From: Acetobacter sp.
GTDB taxonomy: Bacteria > Pseudomonadota > Alphaproteobacteria > RF32 > CAG-239
Assembly: GCA_023665325.1 (NCBI GenBank)
Contig: JAMPED010000012.1
Coordinates: 1 to 52,044, forward strand
Direction: 5' to 3'
DNA: 52,044 bases
Shown: positions 12,221-17,277 of the stretch, one piece after another
Position numbering within the stretch: the first letter of the stretch is position 1
Layout: each line of letters opens with the position of its first letter
Notes under the pieces: generated by a model
Databases searched by the model: none
What the model saw: the letters and a program-made list of their open reading frames with translations, nothing else
What the model was told of the DNA's origin: nothing
Program-made: the position numbers and the translations under genes

Positions 12221-12246
12221 CACCGCCCCGAATAATCGGAGCGGTG
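12221..12246 (-). terminator. terminator of 12254-12646
   Basis: CACCGC/GCGGTG outer stem with an inner CCGA/TCGG stem; TATTTTTATT follows on the minus strand. Confidence 0.8.
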
Positions 12247-12253
12247 GAAAATT

Positions 12254-12646
12254 TTAACTCTTGGGCTTGCGCTTCTGTACCAGGGTCAGCTCGAAAGTTT
12301 CACCAGCACTGGAAAATTTTACTTGCCGTTCCTTGTTGGTGATTTCCAGCCCGTCAACCTCAAAAGTTGCCCCCTCGGTCAACCACGCCGCCAGCGCCGC
12401 AATTATAGCGCCCTTGGTGGCGTTGGGCTTGCGTTCCCTCTTGGTGAGATTGTAAACTGTGGGCTTGCGGTCAGCCCTCGCATACTTGCGGCTTGCCTTT
12501 TCCTGTTCGGCGGTCAGGTCAAACTCGGTCTTTTCCCCTCGGTCAATAGCCTTGTCATAGGCGTAAACTTCGCGGGCTTCTTCCTCGGTACACTTTAGCC
12601 CCGCCTGTATTCTCTTGATGGCTTCCGCTTCGCTTTCTCTTGCCAT
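12254..12646 (-). CDS. hypothetical protein family A, copy 2, 130 aa
   Basis: ATG 12646 with a GGAGGGA site; TAA stop then a terminator. The C-terminal two thirds closely match copy 1 at 9152-9544 (RADRKPTVYNLTKRERKPNATKG, ITNKERQVKFSSAGETFELTLVQ), while the N-terminal helical part has diverged (MARESEAEAIKRIQAGLKCTEEEAREVYAYDKAIDRG). It lies 60 nt behind family B copy 2 without a promoter between them, so this A/B pair is an operon, unlike copy 1 where another gene and several promoters separate them. Confidence 0.85.
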   Translation of the reverse strand: MARESEAEAIKRIQAGLKCTEEEAREVYAYDKAIDRGEKTEFDLTAEQEKASRKYARADRKPTVYNLTKRERKPNATKGAIIAALAAWLTEGATFEVDGLEITNKERQVKFSSAGETFELTLVQKRKPKS

Positions 12647-12706
12647 TAAATCCCTCCTTTAATTGGGGATTGTGGGCGGGGATTTCTCCCCGCCCTCCCC
12701 TTGGGT

Positions 12707-13096
12707 TTAGCCCTCGGTGGAAAGGGCAAACAGAGCCTTGCCCTTTTCAACAGTCTTGGACACTTCGCCAGCTTCAACCAGCGCACGGAGCAGAGCCGCC
12801 GCTTTCTGATTGCTGGACAGGTTGCAGGCGTTCATAACCTCGGTAGCAGTCACGCCCTTGTCAACCGTGGTGAGGAAAGCAACGATTTCCTCTTTCAGCT
12901 TGGCGTTCTCCGCCTGAACCTTGGTCGGCTTCTTGGCGTCACCGCTATTTTTCTTCGCCAACAGTTCGTTCTCGTGGGTGAGGTGGGCAACGGCATCCTC
13001 AACGGTAGTGCCGTGCTTGACCTCGCCGCCCGTCAGCATGGCGATGATGTCGGTGTTGCGCATAGCCTTGGTGATTTTCTTGTTAGTGTTAGTCAT
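12707..13096 (-). CDS. hypothetical protein family B, copy 2, winged-helix-like, 129 aa
   Basis: Start at ATG 13096 (MTNTNKKITKAMRNTDIIAML) with AAAGGGAG upstream. It shares most positions with copy 1 (10041-10433): KNSGD-KKPTKVQ in the middle and GVTATEVMNACNLSSNQKAAALLRALVEAGEVSKTVEKGKALF at the end (given in parts), a winged-helix domain. Three tandem leftward promoters precede it (13149-13381), again like copy 1. The pair probably forms a small DNA-binding system with family A. Confidence 0.85.
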   Translation of the reverse strand: MTNTNKKITKAMRNTDIIAMLTGGEVKHGTTVEDAVAHLTHENELLAKKNSGDAKKPTKVQAENAKLKEEIVAFLTTVDKGVTATEVMNACNLSSNQKAAALLRALVEAGEVSKTVEKGKALFALSTEG

Positions 13097-13148
13097 AGTC
13101 GATACTCCCTTTCTGGTTTTTAGGTGTTTTCCCTCACCTGATGTAATT

Positions 13149-13177
13149 ATTATATCATAGGTTTGGCTGTTTGTCAA
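13149..13177 (-). promoter_or_regulatory. leftward promoter 1 before 12707-13096
   Basis: Minus-strand TTGACA (13177-13172), 17-bp spacer, TATAAT (13154-13149). Confidence 0.85.
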
Positions 13178-13247
13178 GAGGTTTTTTCAAGTTTTTTTAA
13201 TTTTCTTGACCGCCGCTTGACTACTTGACCTCTCCTTTGATACCTCT

Positions 13248-13276
13248 ATTATAGCAGGTTTCGCTCGGTTTGTCAA
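13248..13276 (-). promoter_or_regulatory. leftward promoter 2 before 12707-13096
   Basis: Minus-strand TTGACA (13276-13271), 17-bp spacer, TATAAT (13253-13248); leader with AAAGGAG but no start codon. Confidence 0.8.
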
Positions 13277-13352
13277 GCCCTTTTTTAGAAGTTTTTGAAA
13301 AGTTTTCGCTGACCCTCTCGGCGTTCGTGCCTCTCTCTTAACTTCTGTAGTT

Positions 13353-13381
13353 ATTATACCACGCGCCACGCCAGATTGCAA
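13353..13381 (-). promoter_or_regulatory. leftward promoter 3 before 12707-13096
   Basis: Minus-strand TTGCAA (13381-13376), 17-bp spacer, TATAAT (13358-13353); no start codon before promoter 2. Confidence 0.75.
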
Positions 13382-13391
13382 GATGGTATTT

Positions 13392-13527
13392 TGCACAAAT
13401 TCGGGAGCAAATATTTGTGCAAAATGCGCGCACTTTTCTCTTGACAAATTGGTGCCCCGTGTGGTATAATGGAAATTCGGCCCGCGTCGATAGTGCGCGG
13501 GCCGGCCAGGGCATTTCTGCCCCAGCC
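13392..13527 (+). repeat. intergenic element F (complete)
   Basis: Operator TGCACAAA (13392-13399)-N14-TTTGTGCA (13414-13421); rightward promoter TTGACA (13441-13446), 18 bp, TATAAT (13465-13470); AATTCGG; hairpin GGCCCGC (13479-13485), loop GTCGATAGTGC, GCGGGCC (13497-13503), extendable by one G-C pair; second hairpin around 13504-13527. Confidence 0.85.
13441..13470 (+). promoter_or_regulatory. rightward promoter of element F
   Basis: TTGACA-18-TATAAT with a TGTGG extended -10 context, directed antisense into the HAD gene. Confidence 0.8.
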
Positions 13528-13538
13528 AGCCGCACTTG

Positions 13539-14006
13539 TTACCCCTCCAGCAGTCCCCGCAGAGCGTCCAGCAGATTACAGGCAGTCGGGTCAATGGTTT
13601 CGCCCAAGTGCCAGCCCTTGCGGACTTTGGCGTTGTCGTCAACCAAAATCGCCGTTCCGTCACCAAGAGCACGCCGCACACTATCGGCTTTTGTAGCTCC
13701 GTACTGGACACCGTGGAAGTGGTCAGCCATAAAGCCCCATTTGTCCAGCCAAGCCTTTTTAGCCGCCCTTACAGCGTCCTTGTACTCGGCGGTGCTGTTC
13801 ATTGACAGCCAAGTGATAACTCGGATTTCCCAACCCGCCTGCCGCAGGAGGTTCAGCACTTCCGCCAGCTCGTCCATATCCCACATGGGAGCGGCGTCCT
13901 CGTAGGGACTGGCGTCCTCCGCCCGCAGTTTGCCAAGCCAGTTGTCAACCTTGTAGAGGTCAGCAATCGTACCGTCCATGTCAAAGCACACCATCTTGTT
14001 CATCAT
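13539..14006 (-). CDS. HAD-superfamily phosphatase, 5'-nucleotidase-like, 155 aa
   Basis: ATG 14006 (AAAGGAAG 7 nt upstream) opens MMNKMVCFDMDGTIADLY. FDMDGT is HAD motif I with the nucleophile and acid/base Asp; VITWLS is motif II (Thr); LVDDNAKVRKGW near residue 129 is motif IV with the metal-binding Asp pair; a Lys in KADSVRRALG could serve as motif III. Size and cap-less layout fit the phage 5'(3')-deoxyribonucleotidase-like group, which dephosphorylates nucleotides or a related small phosphoester. Substrate unproven. Promoter at 14037. Confidence 0.85.
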   Translation of the reverse strand: MMNKMVCFDMDGTIADLYKVDNWLGKLRAEDASPYEDAAPMWDMDELAEVLNLLRQAGWEIRVITWLSMNSTAEYKDAVRAAKKAWLDKWGFMADHFHGVQYGATKADSVRRALGDGTAILVDDNAKVRKGWHLGETIDPTACNLLDALRGLLEG

Positions 14007-14036
14007 CTTAATACTTCCTTTCCTTTTGTTGTATTC

Positions 14037-14065
14037 ATTATAGCACATCAGCGGCTACTTGTCAA
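14037..14065 (-). promoter_or_regulatory. leftward promoter of the HAD gene
   Basis: Minus-strand TTGACA (14065-14060), 17-bp spacer, TATAAT (14042-14037). Confidence 0.85.
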
Positions 14066-14075
14066 GAGGTTTTTA

Positions 14076-14234
14076 TTATTTTTTTAATTCGTACTCTTGT
14101 ACCCAATAACGACAGAAGTAATTATCTTTATTGAGTTTGTGCGCCCACTCTTCTGCCTTTTGCTGATTCTCCATGATACCATAGACAAATTGTCCATCTT
14201 CAGACTCTTCATAGATAACATACACCTACTTCAT
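14076..14234 (-). CDS. hypothetical protein with TAG at codon 3, 52 aa
   Basis: ATG 14234, with AAGGAAGGAG upstream, is followed by AAG and then TAG (14228-14226); with TAG as Gln the frame continues to TAA 14078-14076. The product MKQVYVIYEESEDGQFVYGI... EEWAHKLNKDNYFCRYWVQ is a compact alpha/beta protein with a plausible fold and no further interruption. It has its own promoter (14265-14293). It is the only leftward gene in the accessory block with an internal TAG, so its translation should depend on the recoding tRNA. Confidence 0.7.
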
Positions 14235-14264
14235 GGTATTCGCTCCTTCCTTTAGCTTGATTAA

Positions 14265-14293
14265 AGTATACCACAAACAAGAGAAGAAGTCAA
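14265..14293 (-). promoter_or_regulatory. leftward promoter of 14076-14234
   Basis: Minus-strand TTGACT (14293-14288), 17-bp spacer, TATACT (14270-14265). Confidence 0.8.
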
Positions 14294-14303
14294 GTAGGCA
14301 AAG

Positions 14304-14445
14304 TGACCAAATTTCGGGACTGCGGCGAGCCAGATTTTGTGCATCTTTTCTACTTGACTTTTGTTGCTTCATGTGTTATAATTGTGAATTCGGCGCGTCA
14401 GGACCGAGGACGCGCCGCCGAGGCTTTTTCATTCCCTCGGCGGCG
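14304..14445 (+). repeat. intergenic element G (complete, wide operator)
   Basis: Operator TGACCAAA (14304-14311)-N24-TTTGTGCA (14336-14343); rightward promoter TTGACT (14354-14359), 17 bp, TATAAT (14377-14382); AATTCGG; hairpin GGCGCGT (14392-14398), loop CAGGACCGAGG, ACGCGCC (14410-14416); second hairpin CGCCGCCGAGG (14413-14423)/CCTCGGCGGCG (14435-14445), a perfect 11-bp stem that overlaps the first. Confidence 0.85.
14354..14382 (+). promoter_or_regulatory. rightward promoter of element G
   Basis: TTGACT-17-TATAAT. The transcript would cover 14453-14638 antisense and end at the terminator 14681-14720. Confidence 0.8.
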
Positions 14446-14452
14446 TTCATCC

Positions 14453-14638
14453 TTAAAGTTTTTCGGCTGTAACTGCGGCAATCTGTGAGACATCAATGAA
14501 AAGTGGATACAACCCAGCAGGATTCTTGTACTTGATGCCAGCTGCAGTGCCATCAATGTTGGAGTAGGTAACTGAAAACGATTCAGCGATGAAGGTGAAT
14601 TTATCGCCTGTTTTCAAATAGATTGTAAATTCCGACAT
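14453..14638 (-). CDS. hypothetical protein, 61 aa
   Basis: ATG 14638 with AAAGGCAG upstream; TAA stop. A small beta-strand-rich protein (MSEFTIYLKTGDKFTFIAES, then YPLFIDVSQIAAVTAEKL) that resembles single-domain beta-barrel proteins such as phage 'DUF'-type Sm-like or PH-like folds. No catalytic motif. It lies exactly between the hairpin of element G and a promoter embedded in a rightward terminator. Confidence 0.75.
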   Translation of the reverse strand: MSEFTIYLKTGDKFTFIAESFSVTYSNIDGTAAGIKYKNPAGLYPLFIDVSQIAAVTAEKL

Positions 14639-14670
14639 ACATTTACTGCCTTTCCTCTTTTGATAGTCTT

Positions 14671-14699
14671 ATTATACCACGCGGGAGGGGAGTTGTCAA
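14671..14699 (-). promoter_or_regulatory. leftward promoter of 14453-14638, inside a hairpin
   Basis: Minus-strand TTGACA (14699-14694), 17-bp spacer, TATAAT (14676-14671). The -35 box lies in the hairpin loop. Confidence 0.85.
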
Positions 14700-14720
14700 C
14701 CCCTCCCGCAGATTTTTTTT
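14681..14720 (+). terminator. rightward terminator wrapped around the -35 box
   Basis: Perfect 10-bp stem GCGGGAGGGG (14681-14690)/CCCCTCCCGC (14700-14709), then AGATTTTTTTT. Confidence 0.8.
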
Positions 14721-15198
14721 AGAAACTTTTTGTTTCAGTGATGAAATACTTTGCGTTGTAATTCTTGCAAATCTCGTGGACAAATTGCGTTTCTTTCTGA
14801 TTGGAGCAGTACACATTGAAAGTTACCCATTTGTTATCGCTTGTGGCAATGTAGTTGTAGGACACTCCAAAATGATTAAGGTCTTGAACCACATTTTCAG
14901 TGTAGCGATTTCTTACAGAAACTTCCACTTTCCAGATTTTGTCTTTGCGCCCGATTTCCTCAACCCATTTGACAATGAACACGCCGACAAGGTTACAAGC
15001 GCCAACAATCACGACTTTCAGCCACAGGTCAAGCTCACACACCATGTAGACAACTACAATGGTATAGAAGCCATAGGCAAGGGCATTTGCCACAGCCGCG
15101 CCCACCTTGCCGCATTTCACAGTTGCAAGGCTCTTGATGGTCTGAATGACCACGTTGATGATGTTCAGAATGATGAAGATGATAAGCAGATTGTTCAT
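14719..15198 (-). CDS. multi-pass membrane protein with C-terminal domain, 159 aa
   Basis: The first about 80 residues hold three hydrophobic segments (LLIIFIILNIINVVIQTI; VGAAVANALAYGFYTIVVVYMV; WLKVVIVGACNLVGVFIVKWV). The remainder (WKVEVSVRNRYTENVVQDLNHFGVSYNYI, VTFNVYCSNQKETQFVHEI) is a ferredoxin-like alpha/beta domain. This layout matches the DUF5698/DUF2179 type found in Gram-positive bacteria, whose soluble domain may bind a nucleotide or regulator. Start at ATG 15198, AAAGGA upstream; promoter at 15232. Confidence 0.75.
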   Translation of the reverse strand: MNNLLIIFIILNIINVVIQTIKSLATVKCGKVGAAVANALAYGFYTIVVVYMVCELDLWLKVVIVGACNLVGVFIVKWVEEIGRKDKIWKVEVSVRNRYTENVVQDLNHFGVSYNYIATSDNKWVTFNVYCSNQKETQFVHEICKNYNAKYFITETKSF

Positions 15199-15231
15199 AG
15201 TTTCAAATCCTTTCCTTTACTTGATGATGTT

Positions 15232-15260
15232 ATTATACCACGTTTACTCTTGCTTGTCAA
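15232..15260 (-). promoter_or_regulatory. leftward promoter of 14719-15198
   Basis: Minus-strand TTGACA (15260-15255), 17-bp spacer, TATAAT (15237-15232); it overlaps the end of the upstream 15244-15429 gene. Confidence 0.85.
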
Positions 15261-15429
15261 GCGTTTCTTGCAAGATTTCTGAAAAAGTTTTCTTGTCCTC
15301 TTGCTTTGCCTTGCGGCGTGCCGCCCTCTTAAACTTGCGGCGCAGGTCATTATCAGGCTGGACAATACGCGGACAATTCAAATCCCACGCAGTATAATTC
15401 TTGCAGGTAGCACGTTTCAAGTAGTCCAT
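15244..15429 (-). CDS. basic hypothetical protein, 61 aa
   Basis: ATG 15429 with AAAGGAGG 9 nt upstream; TAA stop. The N-terminus has two Cys (CKNYTAWDLNCPRIVQ) and the middle is strongly basic (LRRKFKRAARRKAKQEDKK), a likely nucleic-acid binding helix. The gene end overlaps the next promoter by 17 bp, so transcription of the two units is intertwined. Family unknown. Confidence 0.7.
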   Translation of the reverse strand: MDYLKRATCKNYTAWDLNCPRIVQPDNDLRRKFKRAARRKAKQEDKKTFSEILQETLDKQE

Positions 15430-15456
15430 GCTGTGTTCCTCCTTTACTGTAATTAC

Positions 15457-15485
15457 ATTATAGCAGAAAAATCGCCACTTGTCAA
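15457..15485 (-). promoter_or_regulatory. leftward promoter of 15244-15429
   Basis: Minus-strand TTGACA (15485-15480), 17-bp spacer, TATAAT (15462-15457). Confidence 0.85.
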
Positions 15486-15495
15486 CATGGCATTG

Positions 15496-15614
15496 TGTAC
15501 AAATCGGGATAGAAATATCTGTGCAAATTACCTATTGACAAGCAGCGAAAATTGTGATACAATATAATGTTGCGCAAAAACGCGCCGCATTGGTCGTGGG
15601 CGGCGCGGCCGCCC
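15496..15614 (+). repeat. intergenic element H (complete)
   Basis: Operator TGTACAAA (15496-15503)-N14-TCTGTGCA (15518-15525); rightward promoter TTGACA (15535-15540), 17 bp, TACAAT (15558-15563); hairpin CGCGCCGC (15581-15588), loop ATTGGTCGTGG, GCGGCGCG (15600-15607). An alternative stem GGGCGGC (15598-15604)/GCCGCCC (15608-15614) excludes the first. On the minus strand TTTTT follows the first stem, so it may also end the AbrB transcript. Confidence 0.8.
15535..15563 (+). promoter_or_regulatory. rightward promoter of element H
   Basis: TTGACA-17-TACAAT; possible alternative -10 TATAAT 5 bp further. Confidence 0.75.
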
Positions 15615-15848
15615 TTAACCATTGGTCTCCTCAATCAGAAATCCATTTTTCTTTAGAACCTCAAGAGCGTTTGTAACTTCATCTTGAACTTCGGGACACT
15701 CAACACAAAGAAAGATTTTCCCATTCTCTTCGTGGGTGAAGAACTGATAGACCTGTCCCTCGTTCATGTGCAAACGTTCTCGAAGTTTTACAGGGACAAC
15801 CAATCGACCATACGAGTCTAATTTTCTACCGAAACCAGTTTCCACCAT
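15615..15848 (-). CDS. AbrB/SpoVT-type transcription regulator, 77 aa
   Basis: Residues 7-35 (GRKLDSYGRLVVPVKLRERL, then HMNEGQVYQFF) are a swapped-hairpin AbrB domain with the usual D-x-x-GR-x-x-(I/V)P-x-x-LR pattern. These proteins bind DNA as dimers or tetramers and act as global switches. The C-terminal part (EVQDEVTNALEVLKKNG) is helical and may form the oligomer. The start is ATG 15848 with only a weak ribosome site, so it may be coupled to the 15920-16033 gene. It is a candidate to bind the dispersed TGCACAAA palindromes, one of which lies 90 bp beyond its stop. Confidence 0.8.
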   Translation of the reverse strand: MVETGFGRKLDSYGRLVVPVKLRERLHMNEGQVYQFFTHEENGKIFLCVECPEVQDEVTNALEVLKKNGFLIEETNG

Positions 15849-15919
15849 AACTCGAGAATTTTTTCACCATACACCTAGCCTGCCGGAAATTCGACCCTGT
15901 TACGGGCCGGCTTCGAGAC

Positions 15920-16033
15920 TCACCATTCAGAGCAAATCTTTCCGCACTTCTCTTTTAGTAGGCAAGCGTTGCAGTTGTCTTGTCGCAAGCAATAGCGACG
16001 GATGAACGCCACAGCCCATTGCAGTAAGCGCAT
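15920..16033 (-). CDS. Cys-rich micro-protein, 37 aa
   Basis: ATG 16033 with AAAGGAG 6-8 nt upstream and a promoter at 16066; TGA stop. The product has an N-terminal helix (MRLLQWAVAFIRRYCLRQD) and five Cys (YC, CNAC, KCGKIC), enough for a metal site. It precedes the AbrB-like gene and probably shares its transcript. Too short for family assignment. Confidence 0.6.
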   Translation of the reverse strand: MRLLQWAVAFIRRYCLRQDNCNACLLKEKCGKICSEW

Positions 16034-16065
16034 GGTTTATACTCCTTTCTTTATTTTCTATAATT

Positions 16066-16094
16066 ATTATACAATAATTTTTTTAAAATGTCAA
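16066..16094 (-). promoter_or_regulatory. leftward promoter of 15920-16033 and the AbrB-like gene
   Basis: Minus-strand TTGACA (16094-16089), 17-bp spacer, TATAAT (16071-16066), with the AT-rich leader class. The -35 box starts in the U-tract of the upstream terminator. Confidence 0.85.
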
Positions 16095-16127
16095 AAACTG
16101 CGGCAATTCTAATCTTGCCGCAGTTTT
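16094..16127. terminator. bidirectional terminator
   Basis: AAAACTGCGGCAA (16094-16106) pairs with TTGCCGCAGTTTT (16115-16127); T-rich runs on both sides. It ends the 16130-16273 unit and would also stop rightward transcripts from element H. Confidence 0.9.
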
Positions 16128-16129
16128 CT

Positions 16130-16273
16130 TTATTTCTTTGATATCAAGGCTACCAAGAAAACAATGCCCGCAGGTACTTGTGCAATCAACGCCACCCAAG
16201 GTGTAATGTTATAACCAGCCCACAGCGCAAACATTTCAATACCATAGAACACTAACATAGCAATAGCAGTCAT
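16130..16273 (-). CDS. small two-pass membrane protein, 47 aa
   Basis: ATG 16273 (MTAIAMLVFYGIEMFALWAGY) with AAAGGAAGGG upstream; earlier in-frame starts lie in the promoter. Two hydrophobic segments (residues 2-18 and about 24-43) separated by an NITPW turn and ending SKK. Similar tiny phage membrane proteins act as holin-like, superinfection-exclusion or unknown membrane factors. Position away from any lysis gene argues against a holin. Confidence 0.65.
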   Translation of the reverse strand: MTAIAMLVFYGIEMFALWAGYNITPWVALIAQVPAGIVFLVALISKK

Positions 16274-16305
16274 TGTGTCTTGCTCCCTTCCTTTACTGTA
16301 GTTAT

Positions 16306-16334
16306 AGTATACCACAGCTTGCCGCTTGTGTCAA
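16306..16334 (-). promoter_or_regulatory. leftward promoter of 16130-16273
   Basis: Minus-strand TTGACA (16334-16329), 17-bp spacer, TATACT (16311-16306). Confidence 0.85.
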
Positions 16335-16344
16335 GTAGTCAGAT

Positions 16345-16374
16345 TGCACGAATTATAGGACAAGCCTTTGTGCA
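16345..16374. repeat. intergenic element I: operator without rightward promoter
   Basis: TGCACGAA (16345-16352)-N14-TTTGTGCA (16367-16374). No TTGACA/TATAAT follows; the only hairpin in the gap is the terminator-like stem at 16466. It appears to be a decayed copy that kept the operator. Confidence 0.65.
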
Positions 16375-16465
16375 CTTTGCACCTCGTCGTGCCGCAAACT
16401 TTTGTGCGTAGCCCCTCTCCCTGCCTCAACTAGGGCTTCAGCGGCTACTTACTAGATACAACGAA

Positions 16466-16494
16466 GACGCCGCAACTTCTACAGTCGCGGCGTC
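16466..16494 (-). terminator. hairpin just after the TAG that ends the 16504 frame
   Basis: GACGCCGC (16466-16473)/GCGGCGTC (16487-16494), 8-bp stem, 13-nt loop, TTCGTTG after it on the minus strand. If TAG is read through, ribosomes would translate this stem. Confidence 0.55.
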
Positions 16495-16503
16495 CTCTGC
16501 TAT

Positions 16504-16947
16504 CTATTCAGCGTACCACTCACACCACACCTTGACTATCTCGTCATCCTCTGCTATTGTTGGCGTGTGGTTATCTACCAGCCACAGCAAGAGGAAGCTG
16601 TTAGCATCTACCTGCCCCTCTACATCCCACAGATACCCTTGCTCGTCCTCCAGTGTAGTAGTACCATCGCTGTTGTTGGAGTATACCCAAGCGCCTACCA
16701 TTCTAATAGTCCCCAGGTCTTCACCCTTGCACCACGTCTCAAGAGTCTGCGTATCGAACATCTGTTCGAGTACCTCGTCCTTGTTATCAATGATAGCTTG
16801 CCTTGTGGCTTGCGCTTCGTGCGTCACTGTTGCACACACCACAAGCGCACAGACTGCGACAAGCACGCACACCGCAAGCCCCACAGCCCTCAGCGCCTGC
16901 ATGGCGCGGCGTCCCTCTGCCCTTACTACCTTGTTAGTATCCATCAT
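16504..16947 (-). CDS. single-pass membrane protein, 147 aa, ending at TAG
   Basis: Start at ATG 16947 (or 16944) with AAGGGAGG upstream, 10 nt behind the 16958-17128 gene. A basic N-terminus is followed by one membrane helix (LRAVGLAVCVLVAVCALVVCATV, about residues 18-40), then an acidic extracellular-type domain with many Trp and Asp (VDANSFLLLWLVDNHTPTIAEDDEIVKVWCEWYAE). Unlike all its neighbours the frame ends in TAG. With TAG as Gln it would extend 22 codons to TGA at 16438, through the hairpin at 16466-16494. Either form could be made, depending on the recoding state. Confidence 0.7.
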   Translation of the reverse strand: MMDTNKVVRAEGRRAMQALRAVGLAVCVLVAVCALVVCATVTHEAQATRQAIIDNKDEVLEQMFDTQTLETWCKGEDLGTIRMVGAWVYSNNSDGTTTLEDEQGYLWDVEGQVDANSFLLLWLVDNHTPTIAEDDEIVKVWCEWYAE

Positions 16948-16957
16948 TTTTCCTCCC

Positions 16958-17128
16958 TTAAATCTCTTTCGTTTCGCAGTACTCAACCTTGACGCAGAAC
17001 CCGCTGGGGAACTTGTAGCATTTGCGGAGGCCGCTGGGGAAGTGCCTGTAAACCTCGGTCACAACCGCCCAATCCTCGCCCTTATAGCCATTCAGATAGC
17101 TCTTCTCATTAGTCCTCGCCATCATCAT
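16958..17128 (-). CDS. hypothetical protein, 56 aa
   Basis: Start at the first of three consecutive ATG codons (17128) behind AAAGGAAAGGAG. Small basic and aromatic protein (MMMARTNEKSYLNGYKGEDWAVVTEVYRHF, then CYKFPSGFCVKVEYCETKEI) with three Cys. It is the first gene of a two-gene operon with the membrane protein. No family recognised. Confidence 0.7.
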   Translation of the reverse strand: MMMARTNEKSYLNGYKGEDWAVVTEVYRHFPSGLRKCYKFPSGFCVKVEYCETKEI

Positions 17129-17160
17129 CTTCGTGTTCTCCTTTCCTTTACTGTACCTAA

Positions 17161-17189
17161 AGTATACCACAGAATCGGGACGGTGTCAA
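17161..17189 (-). promoter_or_regulatory. leftward promoter of 16958-17128
   Basis: Minus-strand TTGACA (17189-17184), 17-bp spacer, TATACT (17166-17161). Confidence 0.85.
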
Positions 17190-17198
17190 CTGTCAGAT

Positions 17199-17277
17199 TG
17201 CACAAAGATTGCGCGATAAAATAGTGCATCATGCACAATGCTTGGGCAATTCGGCGCGCCTCGACCGTCAGCGCGCC
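17199..17277 (+). repeat. intergenic element J (truncated)
   Basis: Operator TGCACAAA (17199-17206)-N14-ATAGTGCA (17221-17228), followed without a recognisable promoter by AATTCGG and the hairpin GGCGCGC (17253-17259), loop CTCGACCGTCA, GCGCGCC (17271-17277). It is the right-most copy and marks the edge of the accessory block. Confidence 0.75.

Noticed and set aside
15882..15911. Hairpin GCCGG/CCGGC containing AAATTCGA, a possible tenth element copy or tRNA T-arm
   Set aside because: The stem has an asymmetric internal loop, the loop core is absent and no operator or promoter is near. No cloverleaf could be folded around the TTCGA word.
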